In this document: piece by piece, positions 54,388 through 64,000 of the stretch
How positions within the stretch are numbered: position 1 is the first letter of the stretch
Layout: the number at the start of each line of letters is the position of its first letter
Source: Xanthostigma xanthostigma
Lineage: Eukaryota; Arthropoda; Insecta; Raphidioptera; Raphidiidae
Assembly: GCA_963575645.1 (NCBI GenBank)
Contig: OY754468.1
Coordinates: 4,030,001 to 4,094,000, forward strand
Direction of reading: 5' to 3'
DNA length: 64,000 nt
Made by a program: the position numbers and the translations under genes
The notes under the pieces: model-generated
The model's database searches: none
Told to the model about the DNA's origin: nothing
The model's input: the letters and a program-made list of their open reading frames with translations, nothing else

Positions 54388-56869
54388 CAGAAAAAAGTCT
54401 AACGTCATTGTCAATTTTTTTGCCTAAAATACTGAAACTAAAAACTGTTTAAAAATAAAAAAAAGCGATTATAAAAGTATAGAAAGTGACTACGATTATC
54501 AAAAACGTACAAAACAAACTTTTAATATAAAAAGTAGTCGAGTAAAATGCTTGGTAGGGAAGGTTATTTATATCTATTTTATGATTTTATTTTTACTAAT
54601 AGATTGTTTCGCATACATTTTGATACATCTTTTATAATCATAAATATGTTACGAATTTTGAATAACATTTTTACTACGTTCCCAAACTAGTCACCAGTAA
54701 TTTATCCAGCAGCTGTTTATTATTTTTTTTTTTTTTTTTTGTCAGGAAGAGGCTATTTATTCACTTTTATTTAACAGAAACTTTAAAAAATACCGACATT
54801 AATTTAGTGTTAGAAGTGACTATAGTGACTATAGTTAGAATATCGACGGCAGAGTACAAGAATCGAATGCATATGGCGCATGTATATTATGAGCTAATAT
54901 ATTGAAATTGATAAAATAAATTAAAGTAATTGAAATCAGTAGGTACTTGTTTTGTTGTGAGAACCCTTAAAGTCGTACATCAAAATGTACGTGAACTTGG
55001 AATGACCCCTCAGAATGCCACATCCATCATTTTCGAATCTGTTTATTGTGGATAGTTTTATTGAAGTGAAACTTCTTATGCGGCACATGACCGATTAGGA
55101 GAGAAGGTGAAATAAATTAAATGTAAAGCATTGTCACAAATGAGTAACACAAATGAGTGACAACAAAGCCATTTTAAAAACATTCATTACAATGAAGAAT
55201 AAAAATGAAATAAAATGAATTGCAAAAGTTTGTGTTATTCATCAATAAGAAAATTCAATTCGATTGTGTGTGCCGCAACACGCCTTTTTTATTATTAATA
55301 ATGCAGTAGACAGAATTTCTGTTAAAAATTATGTTTATTAACCATAAGCCGGGACTGTACAATACATGTATATAATAGAAATTATTTAAATATAAACGCA
55401 AATAGAACCTGAAGATATATCTCCGTATTCATAATTTTAATTTTGCATAAATATGCCTATTGCTATTTTGAAATTTTCTTAATATTATATGTAAATAAAA
55501 AACCTTTTTTGATGCATTTATTTTGAAAAACACGTCACAAAATAACTTTTGTAAAGTTCTTAGAATAAATTGAAATATTATATATATTTTTTAAAATTAT
55601 AGCTTATTACTCAAAGACTTTTTTATGCAAAACATTAAAAAATAACAATATTAAAAATTATATTAAAAAATCGCTTTTACATTTGATTACAAGTTTTAAT
55701 AAAAAACAATTACCCCGATCGATAGATTTTATAATAATAAAATAGAATTAAATTTTCCACAAAATATGTCTTATACATGTTTTCTCTTAACTAAATAGTT
55801 CCGATGCGGTAGCTGAGTTTCAAGTATTTTTGACAAAATTACGATCTTCTGCAATTTATCGCTAAATATTCAATTTTTACTGAATTTTGCACGCTTATTT
55901 GAGACGTATTGACATTTTCAGTCTTCCAAGTTTAATATTTTTCATTCTAGAGCAGTTTGCCTTCAGATTTTTCGCGTTTTAGTGATACTTTTATAGCAAA
56001 TAGCGTTATCACTGTTGAAAATATTTATTGAATATTGATAAAATATAGCAAAACTGTTCGTAATAGGCATATGTACCAATACAACAACGTTAAACACGTT
56101 ATTTATATTATTTTCCGTTTTACCGCAAATTTTTCTTCGAGATTTTCTACACACTCGCGTCCGGAGAAGATTGAATAATTATTGGTAATTGCAAAAAAAT
56201 AATAATTTTGACAATAATACTTCGCTTCGCGCACGGCTGCTGCACCGAAACTATCCAGCTTAGAAAAAAAATGTTTGATACATATTTTGTAGAAAATTTA
56301 ATTCCGGTTTATTTTCATGACAAGATTTTTTTCCTATCAGGCACCTGAAACAAGATATTAAAAAAAAAATGTTTTTTGTGCCAATTTTCCCTTATGGCGA
56401 CCCCGGCGTTTGCGATCATATTTTGTAGTTTTTCTCATATTTTATTCAGAACATCGTTTATTTCGATTAAACCCCGTATGTTATCCTATTTTACTGTTTG
56501 TCAAAAACTATTATTACACATTTTATTAAAAACAATTATAAAATCCACTCTATTTTTTTTTAAATGTATAAAATTTAAAAACCTTATAACTTAAATAATT
56601 TCGAAGAAAAAAAACTTTTATTGTTGAAACTTCAAAATAAATACTTCAAAATAAGTTACGTGTGAAATAAAAGTTTTCATTCTTCGAGATATTTTAATTT
56701 TAACGCTTTTGCTACATAAAAATCTCTCTGGAACTTCAAAATAGAAGACCTTATCCGCAGTAAAACAATTTTCGAAGAGAAATTTAAAACCTCAAAATTA
56801 GATACCATTTGATATGAAATTTTTTTTGATGAAGACAGTAGGGAAGCCAAAGAGGCTCAAAAGATAATA
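54388..56869. other. AT-rich, no gene recognised
   Basis: A T-run at 54,724-54,740 and several chance frames below 75 codons. The last 250 bp are the likely 3' UTR of the minus-strand gene, with AATAAA (complement) at 56,617-56,622. Confidence 0.4.
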
Positions 56870-59602
56870 TCACTCGAGATCTGAAGATGAATCACTATGA
56901 GTAGAACTTACATTTTCCAACAATGGATCGATTCCTGGATTTAGGAGCTGTTGTTCCGGCAAAGAGCTTGAACCTGCAACATTTCTAGTCGTAGCAGATG
57001 TTTGTAAATATTTTAAAATATATCCTTCAAAGACATGTGTAACATCAGTTAATTCCAAAAGATACATATTGTTTCTTAATGCCCTTTCTTGAATATCTCT
57101 GTCCATTCTGTGGAGTTTAAGTTCTTTCATACATTTTCGAATATTTTCGATAGTCAACGTTTTATACTGCTTGAAATACAATACCACTTTCTTTCTTAGT
57201 TCCTCAGCAATATCAACATTATCGCTACTATGTTCTTCGCTATCTTGAAGATGTTCAATTTCTTCTGTATGAGTAGCCAAGCTGTTCATTATACCTTGTT
57301 GCACATCAGGACTTAATACTGATTCAGAAGACTCTGTAGACACACGGCGTTCGTTTGCTTGGCCGTACAGATCAGGTGTGAAAATTATATTAGCTCTATA
57401 TTTCGGAAAATCGACATTTCTATTTAAGATATCATCTTCTGATGATTGAATCTGTTGATTTTGTGTGCCACTACTATCAGATCGAGGATCACCGCTAGTA
57501 CCAGGTCGAGGACCACCGATTTTACCAGGTCGAGGACCACCGATTTTACCGGGCTGAGGTGCACCGCTAGTACCGGGCCGAGAATCATCGTCAGCACTAG
57601 GTCGAGAATCTCCACTAGTACCAGGTCGAGGATCACCGCTTTTACCAGGACTATCACTACTAATACCAGCTGGAGGATCATTGCTAGTACGAGATCGAGT
57701 ATCACCGCTTTTACCAGGCCGATGGTCACTGCTAATACCAGGTGGAGGATCACCAGATTGAGTATCATCGGTAGTACCAGTATCTCCGCTATTATCAGGC
57801 CGAGGATCTCTGCTAGTACCAGGCTGAAGTTCTGTAGTTGAATCAGACAGCATCGCACGCTTAGGGAAACTTAAATGAGCTTTTTGATTGCTTTCAGTTT
57901 TTCTTTTTCTGCGAGGCTCTGTAACTTCTTGAGCATTTCTGTGTCGTTCAGGCGCTAATTGATTAATTTGTTCTACGTTCGCATTCTGATCTTGTTGCGG
58001 TAAGTTTTCCGTAATTTCAATTGGCTCACCGAGAATGTTCTGCGAATCGCTTTGAGTAGGCTTGGCACGTGGTACACTTCCAGCTGTCTCATCCTGTTCA
58101 CTACTCTCTTCTACTTTACTACTACCATCCTCAGGAGTACATTGATCAATAGGTTCTCCTTGTCGATTAGTCCCGTCATTATCGACATTTTGTACGGCTT
58201 GGTTATTTTCATCGGGTTGTTCTAATGGGAGAGAACTATTTCCACCACCGTCACCAAAATAATCCGGTTCATTATCATTTCGATTATCAGGTACAGGTTG
58301 CTGGAGATATGGATTTATCAATAGATTGATGTGCTCTTCAACAATTCTTACAAATTCGATATATTTTTGTAAATGATTGCTGCGAATAAGTCTAATTTCG
58401 GGACTAATCTTCAAATTTGTAGTGTCTGTAGTGGAGTATGGTATATTTAAAAAATTCAATAAGTTCTCAAAACTTTCATTCAGAATTATATCTGGTAGTA
58501 AGATGCCATTTTCTACTCCACGCGCATTTTTATGAATCGCTCCCGTTACACAGGGACGAAAGTAATATTCGAATTGAACTGGAGTTCTTACGGATGAAAA
58601 ACCTAATTAAAAACAAAAATATATGAGTATTCATAGCCGTATACTAATATTATGAGCAGAGAGTGCGAATTTGGTTTGTGTATATGCGGAGGGCAATCTC
58701 CAAAATGACGATTTCAAAATTTTTTCATCAATATTTCTAATGAACCTTCAAGATTGACATCGGTCATAGGCTATATTATATAATCGCGTTAAAATACTTA
58801 AAATAAAATCGCTTGTCGTGGAGACAAAGGCCTAGTTTATATGAGAGGCGTTCAACGCGCCACCAACGCGCGTTATCATATAAACAGTTCTATACAATTG
58901 TATAGAAACTGTAAACGCGCGTTGGGCCAACGCGCGTTGAACGCCTCTCTTGAACGCGCGGTTATCATATAAACAGTTCTATACAATTGTATAGAAACTG
59001 TAAACGCGCGTTGGGCCAACGCGCGTTGAACGCCTCTCTTGAACGCGCGTTATCATATAAACAGTTCTATACAATTGTATAGAAACTGTAAACGCGCGTT
59101 GGGCCAACGCGCGTTGAACGCCTCTCTTGAACGCGCGTTATCATATAAACAGTTCTATACAATTGTATAGAAACTGTAAACGCGCGTTGGGCCAACGCGC
59201 GTTGAACGCCTCTCATGTAAACTAGTTTTTTTTTAATTTTTTACTTTATAAATCTCCTAATGATTTTGGATTTTTTACAGAAAATTTTCTCATACAAAAA
59301 TCTATTAAAAAAACTTTATTTCAGATTTTTTTCATTATCTTCGTAAAACGGCTCAACCTCCTTAAATTATAATTAAATATTTATGTAATATATTGTCTGA
59401 AAAATTGGTCTATAATTTTATTTATTAAAATCTATTATTTATACTATAAATACGTACCAAGTGTTCGTCGTGTATTGTTGTACCAGAAAAAAGGAAGGGT
59501 TGGAACAATATCCTGGATCCTGAGAGTCTCTTGATCAACCAATTCAACATCTACATCACCCTGCCCCGGTGATGCATCTTCATTCTCATTTTCAATGTCC
59601 AT
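56870..59602 (-). CDS. Two-exon gene, unknown acidic low-complexity protein (625 aa)
   Basis: Exon 1 is 59,602-59,458: ATG in a good context (AACATGG), reading MDIENENEDASPGQGDVDVE. Exon 2 is 58,602-56,870 with TGA at 56,872-56,870. The donor G/GTACGT and acceptor TTTTTAATTAG/G join in phase 1; total coding length 1,878 nt, an exact multiple of three. Across the junction it reads NNTRRTLGFSSVRTPVQFEY. Features: a more ordered N-terminus (about 1-150), then a Gln/Asn/Glu/Asp-rich disordered part and a basic stretch (EPRRKRKTESNQK). A tract of about 120 residues follows, with PGTSGDPR/PGKSGDPR-like 9-residue repeats and collagen-like composition. A helical C-terminus (EELRKKVVLYFKQY) and a Ser/Asp/Glu tail close it. 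No signal peptide or membrane segment. I do not recognise the family; the basic stretch could serve nuclear import. Confidence 0.65.
57446..57858 (-). repeat. 27-bp-type coding minisatellite in the two-exon gene
   Basis: The 9-codon unit (roughly CCTGGTACTAGCGGTGATCC on the minus strand) recurs about 13 times with substitutions and some length changes. It stays open in the other frames too, which explains the long antisense and shifted frames at this spot (57,424-57,858); those are shadows. Confidence 0.75.
58603..59457 (-). other. Intron of the two-exon gene
   Basis: 855 bp, GT...AG. It contains the amplified MITE at 58,829-59,226 and a tail sequence TATATTGTCTGAAAAATTGG (59,390-59,410). 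Confidence 0.6.
58829..59226. mobile_element. GGCCTAGTTTATATGAGAGG MITE, internally amplified 88-bp tandem x4
   Basis: The left end is the same as at 24,693. TTATCATATAAACAG occurs at 58,873, 58,962, 59,050 and 59,138, a period of 88-89 bp. Each unit holds CTATACAATTGTATAG and GTTGGGCCAACGCGCGTTG. It ends CTCTCATGTAAACTAGT. It lies in the intron of the two-exon gene. Confidence 0.85.
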
Positions 59603-60167
59603 GTTATCTATATCAAAATTGTCAGTTAGTGTCCAATCGATAAGCCAGATATCGATTCAAATAAGTAGGGAAGTTTTGATATTTGGGAATTTTTAGATTT
59701 CGATGATCTGAATGAAGTGAGAAAAAAATGCCAAAATAAAGTACTTTAAATGCATTTTCTACAAAATTTGTATTATACATTTTTCCCTGAATTGAATACT
59801 TTCGGTGCTAAAGCTAAGCGAAGTGAAGCATTTGTGACAAAATTATCATCTGCAATTTACCAATAACAAAAAAAAAATTCGAGATCTGACACCATTCCTG
59901 CTGATTCTTATATAATATGACCCCCGTTTTTCCCCATCACCCAACGTTTTCGGGGAAGCCCCCCCCCCACTTATTTTTATCACTTATTGATAATTTGGGG
60001 AAATGAAAAGAATTATTTTATCCTAATTATTTCTGAAGGGCTAGAGAGACGAAAAGTCCAAAAGCATGAACATTTGTAGCAAGAAGGTATGGATGGAGAT
60101 TTGTCCCCTTAAATTGTAAAAAAAATAATGAAGAATTATCGATTTTTTTCTGCTTGGAATTATTATT
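59603..60167. promoter_or_regulatory. Upstream region of the two-exon gene
   Basis: The frame stays open to about 59,655 upstream of the ATG and then stops; I see no acceptor there, so the 5' UTR probably starts in this region. No TATA box is evident. A short C-run lies at 59,960-59,970. Confidence 0.3.
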
Positions 60168-60827
60168 ACATAAATGGAAAGATCACATACAAAGTTTTAT
60201 AGCAAAACTACGTTTATTTTATTTTTTTACCTCATAACTAAAAAGTTATACGAAATTTAAAAATGCTTTTTAACTAAGTTTATTTTGGGTTTGTATATTA
60301 TACGTACTGTCAAACTTACCATGTTAAATGCCATACAACTTTTTAATTATGACGTAAAAAAATAAAAGAAACGCATTTTTGTTATAAAACGTTTATATGA
60401 TGTCAATTTATGTAAAAAAAATCATTTCAAATTCAATTTCTTTTTTTTCAATGAAGTTAAAGTTAGAACATTTCATTTAAATGTTATTTCAACCTATTCG
60501 GTTATGAGGTAGGAATAACCTATTTCGCGAATCAACTTTAGATGCGGTTGACGGGGGCGTCGGCCCACGGAATTCGCCAACCTACCGAGTTTGGGCACGT
60601 TAAAGACGTAAACTTCAAAATAAAGAATACAACATCCTATTCGAAGATGCATAGGACAACCATTTTTTTTTTTTTTGGGTGAGTAGAAGTTACCCCTTTT
60701 TCACGGTCCGGCTCACTCCAGCCTGCCAACCATTGTATTTTTCTTTTAAGCAGGGCTTACATTTCCCAAATATATTCATGAACTGGCCTATTTAGAGATC
60801 CATAGGGTTTGACTGTTACGGGCTCTT
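60168..60827. mobile_element. Half of the long-TIR element (relative of 27.8-28.7 kb)
   Basis: From ATAAATGGAAAGATCACATA through GCAAAACTACGTTTATTTTA to CACTCCAGCCTGCCAACCAT and GGATCC-like ends, it follows 27,805-27,910 and 28,080-28,697. The 157-bp perfect hairpin at 27,919 is absent here, so this shows the site without it. Confidence 0.75.
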
Positions 60828-61559
60828 GGCCTATTACTAATTATTATTGGTGATGGACACTGAATACTGAATTGCATTGTTAAAAAAAACGCCTAATGTA
60901 ACAGCTCATTCGTATGAATAGATTAGGTAGATGAAACTTATAAAATTATAGGAACGGAAATTGAATTATATTTCTTAGCGATTTTCTTTTTTATATAATT
61001 AACGATATTCTAGTAGTTGTGTTCTAATGACTGTTTTTATATAACCACAGTAATTACAAAATTTATAAAGCACTATTTGTAATCACTAATATGACATACT
61101 ATTTAGAAAATCACTTTGCTTAGCAGAATGAAAACCAACAAAAGTGAGTACCCAAAGTATTTATTTTGCTAAGCATTTGGTAATTACTGTGGCTATCGTT
61201 AGCAAATAGGTCTAAATATATCGAATGATTTTGTCAACTTACCTCAATTATTATTATCTATCTTTCGTATATTTCTTTGGCAGGATGGTGCAAAACGTAT
61301 CGATGAAATAAATAAACGAAAATTAAAAAAACTATCCAGAAAAGTAGACTATAGATGTAATATTTCATATTAGTTCAACGATTAAAAGTGCTATACTAAA
61401 CTAAAAATCGATAGTTTTTTTTCCAAATTGAACAATTACGAAACAAGATTTGTCCTTTCTAATAACGTTGCAATTGTCAGTAAAGCCCAGTTCTCACGAC
61501 GCATTTTCAATCAACATTTTGCACGAAATAGTATAGTATGTATTTTAGTTTATAATGCA
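60828..61559. other. AT-rich, short inverted repeat
   Basis: CCACAGTAATTAC (61,044) and GTAATTACTGTGG (61,181) pair at the ends of a stretch of about 150 bp that may be a small MITE. Confidence 0.35.
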
Positions 61560-62331
61560 CTAGCGGTCCCGCCCGGTTTCACCCGGGTGCAAAAGAACGA
61601 ATGGGGAACGGAGGAACATGAGTAAGCACATTCATCTTAGCTTACCGAGATGAATGTTGGGTCCAAATTTTTTGCAGTTTTCGGCATTTCCCTGCTTTAT
61701 TACTTATTTTAAACTCAAACCTCCATTTTTGATGAAAATATTTTTTTAAGTAATAATTATTTCTTTTAAATCAATAATTACTGTATAATTAATAAAATAT
61801 AATAAATATTTAATTGAAAACACTGTAGGAAAATTATTTTTATATTTAGGTACTGTAATAGTTTTCAAATGAGCTATTATTTAGATTTATTTAATTTTAA
61901 TTAGTCGTAAATAAAATTAAAATAAATTTACATGATAGCCTTAGAAGAAAGCAATGTAGAAAATAAAAAAAAACCTTAAAAACATATTCGTCCAAGGTGG
62001 GGCTCGAACCCACGACCCTGATATTAAGAGTCGAGCGCTCTACCGACTGATCTAACCGAGCTTGTGTCGTGTGCCGCTAATATTGGGATATTCAGTTAGG
62101 GCATTTCACCTGAATATAAGTATATTGTGAAAAATTTTGACTGACATTCTGCAACATTTTTCATTGATTTTCCGCTCCTATTAGTCGTAGCGTGATATTA
62201 CATAGCCTATAGCCTTCCTCGATAAATGGGCTATCCAACAAAAAATTTTTTTTCAATTCGAACCAGTAGTTCCTGAGATTGGCGCGTTCAAACAAACAAA
62301 CAAACTCTTCTGCTTTATATATTAGTATAGA
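61560..62331 (-). mobile_element. Helitron-like element with tRNA-Lys-like cassette (copy H4)
   Basis: Ends as H1 and H2; A/T border kept (A 61,559; T 62,332). It is longer than H1 by an AT-rich stretch of about 250 bp (about 61,670-61,930) not seen in the others. The tRNA part is 61,989-62,061 (-). Confidence 0.85.
61989..62061 (-). other. tRNA-Lys-like segment with CTT anticodon (in H4)
   Basis: On the minus strand: GATCAGTCGGTAGAGCGC, GACTCTTAATATC with CTT at the anticodon position, GTGGGTTCGAGCCCCAC as perfect T-arm. This is the copy closest to a real tRNA-Lys(CTT) and identifies the source; the acceptor stem is imperfect. Confidence 0.8.
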
Positions 62332-62472
62332 TTATTTTGTCATAAGTTGTGACAATGTGTTAATAACGAGCGATCAACGAGTTTTAACAGTCACACGAGT
62401 CATAAAAACATGATACCTACAATCCAGGACCGTCTTTAACCTATCGAAGGCCATGGGCAAGGTTCTAGATTT

Positions 62473-62690
62473 ATTGAAGTGAATACTTCTTTAAAAACGG
62501 AGGAAACTCGTTTCGCTATATGTAACAGAATTTGTGACGAAATTGTAATATTATAATAACCCTATATAAACAATGATTATTATTTATTAGTAAGCATTGG
62601 TAGTTCAGTATCCTACCTATCCTACATAGGTAGGATATTGGCAAACCACGCGGCGGGGCTGGGTTATTACCGTCACGTGCGAGTAGGGAA
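62473..62690 (+). mobile_element. SINE-like repeat with tRNA-Gly-like segment (copy 2)
   Basis: It matches 14,026-14,216 (GAAGTGAATACTTCTTTAAA, CTATATAAACAAT, GCATTGGTAGTTCAG). The tRNA-like part is 62,594-62,680 and carries an inserted CCTACCTATCC/GGTAGGAT hairpin where the D-arm would end. Confidence 0.6.
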
Positions 62691-62790
62691 TGCAATCCCG
62701 CAAGATAATTTTAATCCAGGTATTTGCGGGCCTGAACCATCTTAATCCCGCTGGATCCAGGTATTTGCGGAATTCAGCAGGGTGGACTTA

Positions 62791-63444
62791 AGGTACGTCC
62801 AAGATGCAAGCTGGTAGTCAGATTCAGATTTTCGGCGTCTGACTGTCTGACTCCGAGCGGCGTTGGGTGTGGCCAATATGAAAGCTGGTTATCGGCGCAA
62901 ACAGAGCATTCATATTAAATAATTATGGAGCGAACAGTACCGATTGCAGCTTTGTTGCTGCTTGGTGACAATGTTACATCTAAATTAAAACCTGTTAAAA
63001 GTGAAATACATCCAATTAATAAATTAAGGTCGATTTACAGGGAGTACAAACACCTTTTTCCGCAATTACTTGCTGACGAAAACCGATTTTTGAATATTTC
63101 CGAATGAGTCCGGATGCTTTTTACTTTATTTTGTCAAAAATTGAACACAGGCTTACGAAGAATTGGGCGAATTTCTACAAAACCCCCTTTTGAAATACAA
63201 TCCTCGATATCCATATTTTATAGCACCTAAAAACAACACTGTCAGACGCGGGTTGTTTGAAACCAGAATGTACAATTCATACTGGTAAATATCTGAGTCA
63301 GAGAGCCGGTGCGCCGGAAAACTGGGCGCTGGTGCATTATGGCCAGTTCGATTTAGCAACAAAGGATTTTATGCACGCCGACTGTCTGACTCAGAAAACC
63401 AGCGTCTGACTACCTGACTACCAGCTTGCATCTTGGACGTACCT
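62791..63444 (+). mobile_element. PIF/Harbinger element, non-autonomous, with transposase remnant
   Basis: TTA flanks both sides (62,788-62,790 and 63,445-63,447), the 3-bp duplication typical of PIF/Harbinger. The TIRs start AGGTACGTCCAAGATGCAAG. The frame from 62,925 reads MERTVPIAALLLLGDN and YREYKHLFPQLLADENRF. After a one-base shift it continues FEYFRMSPDAFYFILSKIEH and TKNWANFYK, which fits the N-terminal 'FRMSxxxFxxIL' part of Harbinger-type nucleases. The DDE part is deleted. Confidence 0.8.
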
Positions 63445-63447
63445 TTA

Positions 63448-64000
63448 GACTTCTTAATTCAATCGTAATAAAGACCTAATAGACCTCGTTTTCATGGTTT
63501 TAATCTTAACCTATATTAAACAAGTTTTTTGATGCATATTAAATGGTTTATTAATACTTTTAGACATAAAGATTAAGACCTAAATTGACATAAAATAGAC
63601 CAAAAAATGTTGTTGTGAGTCGCCCATAAGGAAATGACCAGGAGTTAAAACGTTCAAGTCACAGAGATTGTCGGATATTTGAGTTATGGGTCGCGAATTC
63701 AAACAAACTTCAATTTGATTTAGGAGTGTATATACATTTCTTCAAACGTAAACAACGCATTTTTTAACTCGACGTAAATTATACTTATACAACTCTTTAC
63801 AGCCGCCTCCCACAAACCACCGAAATTGAACTATCAGATATAAAGTTTAAGTGTGTGCATGGGGGAGGGGAGTCGTCCAGAAGTGAACTTCTACAGATCA
63901 TAATTTTGGTCGGATCTCCTTGGTTTATATTCACTTTGTTTACTTTTAGACTAGAATCCTATTTAAATTCATTGAAATGCGTTCAGTAGTTTCATTTTTA
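63448..64000. other. No recognised feature
   Basis: Nothing is supported. Confidence 0.35.

Noticed and set aside
57424-57858. Long open frames (144 and 131 codons) in another minus frame and on the plus strand
   Set aside because: They run through the 27-bp coding repeat of the two-exon gene and exist because the unit is a multiple of three; composition is repetitive and no domain is seen.

Overview
The window looks like AT-rich, repeat-dominated nuclear DNA of an arthropod, most likely an insect. The reasons are short spliced genes, insect-type Helitrons, and RTE, Jockey/CR1-like, Penelope, Tc1/mariner, hAT and PIF/Harbinger relics side by side, plus tRNA-derived SINE sequence. The sequence alone does not name the species. 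There is no CRISPR array, operon or prokaryotic signature.

Only two loci look like host genes. At 39,927-41,819 (+) is a Seven-in-absentia (SIAH)-type E3 ubiquitin ligase with two tandem RING plus SIAH zinc-finger plus TRAF-like units and one intron. It carries a one-base frame break in an A8 run. At 56,870-59,602 (-) is a two-exon gene for a predicted 625-residue acidic, low-complexity protein with a PGTSGDPR-like repeat tract. I do not recognise its family. Both gene models rest on splice sites that keep the frame exactly.

Layout. 0-4.3 kb holds a cryptic 140-bp tandem array, a foldback half-copy and Helitron pieces. 4.3-5.9 kb is a three-level transposon nest. 6.7-10.1 kb has an LTR-like promoter region, two opposed Helitron copies carrying a tRNA-Lys-like cassette, a hAT MITE and paired Penelope tails. 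10.7-14.6 kb is MITEs and foldbacks. 15.1-17.7 kb is a Tc1-like element with two opposed inserts and a mariner-type transposase relic. 18-29.6 kb holds an LTR-like block, Jockey and Penelope retroelement fragments and a 1.8-kb long-TIR element. 31-36.9 kb holds a hAT element, foldbacks, a Helitron copy and a SINE with perfect target-site duplications. 38-49 kb holds the SIAH-like gene, MITEs, palindromes and a Jockey-like tail. 50-54.4 kb holds RTE, Jockey-like and Helitron helicase remnants. 56.9-59.6 kb is the second gene, and 60-63.4 kb is further TIR, Helitron and Harbinger elements.

The strongest unexplained signals are as follows. (1) A motif with the hammerhead-ribozyme core (CTGANGA, stem, GAAAC) recurs in at least five places; its stems differ but stay complementary, and one copy lies in a Penelope 3' tail. 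(2) A Helitron family has clean A/T borders and an internal tRNA-Lys-like module. (3) An unclassified dispersed family, called family A here (8 copies), has near-identical ends, three different cores and a variable 9-bp repeat. (4) A Penelope insertion has a twin-priming-like 5' inversion.
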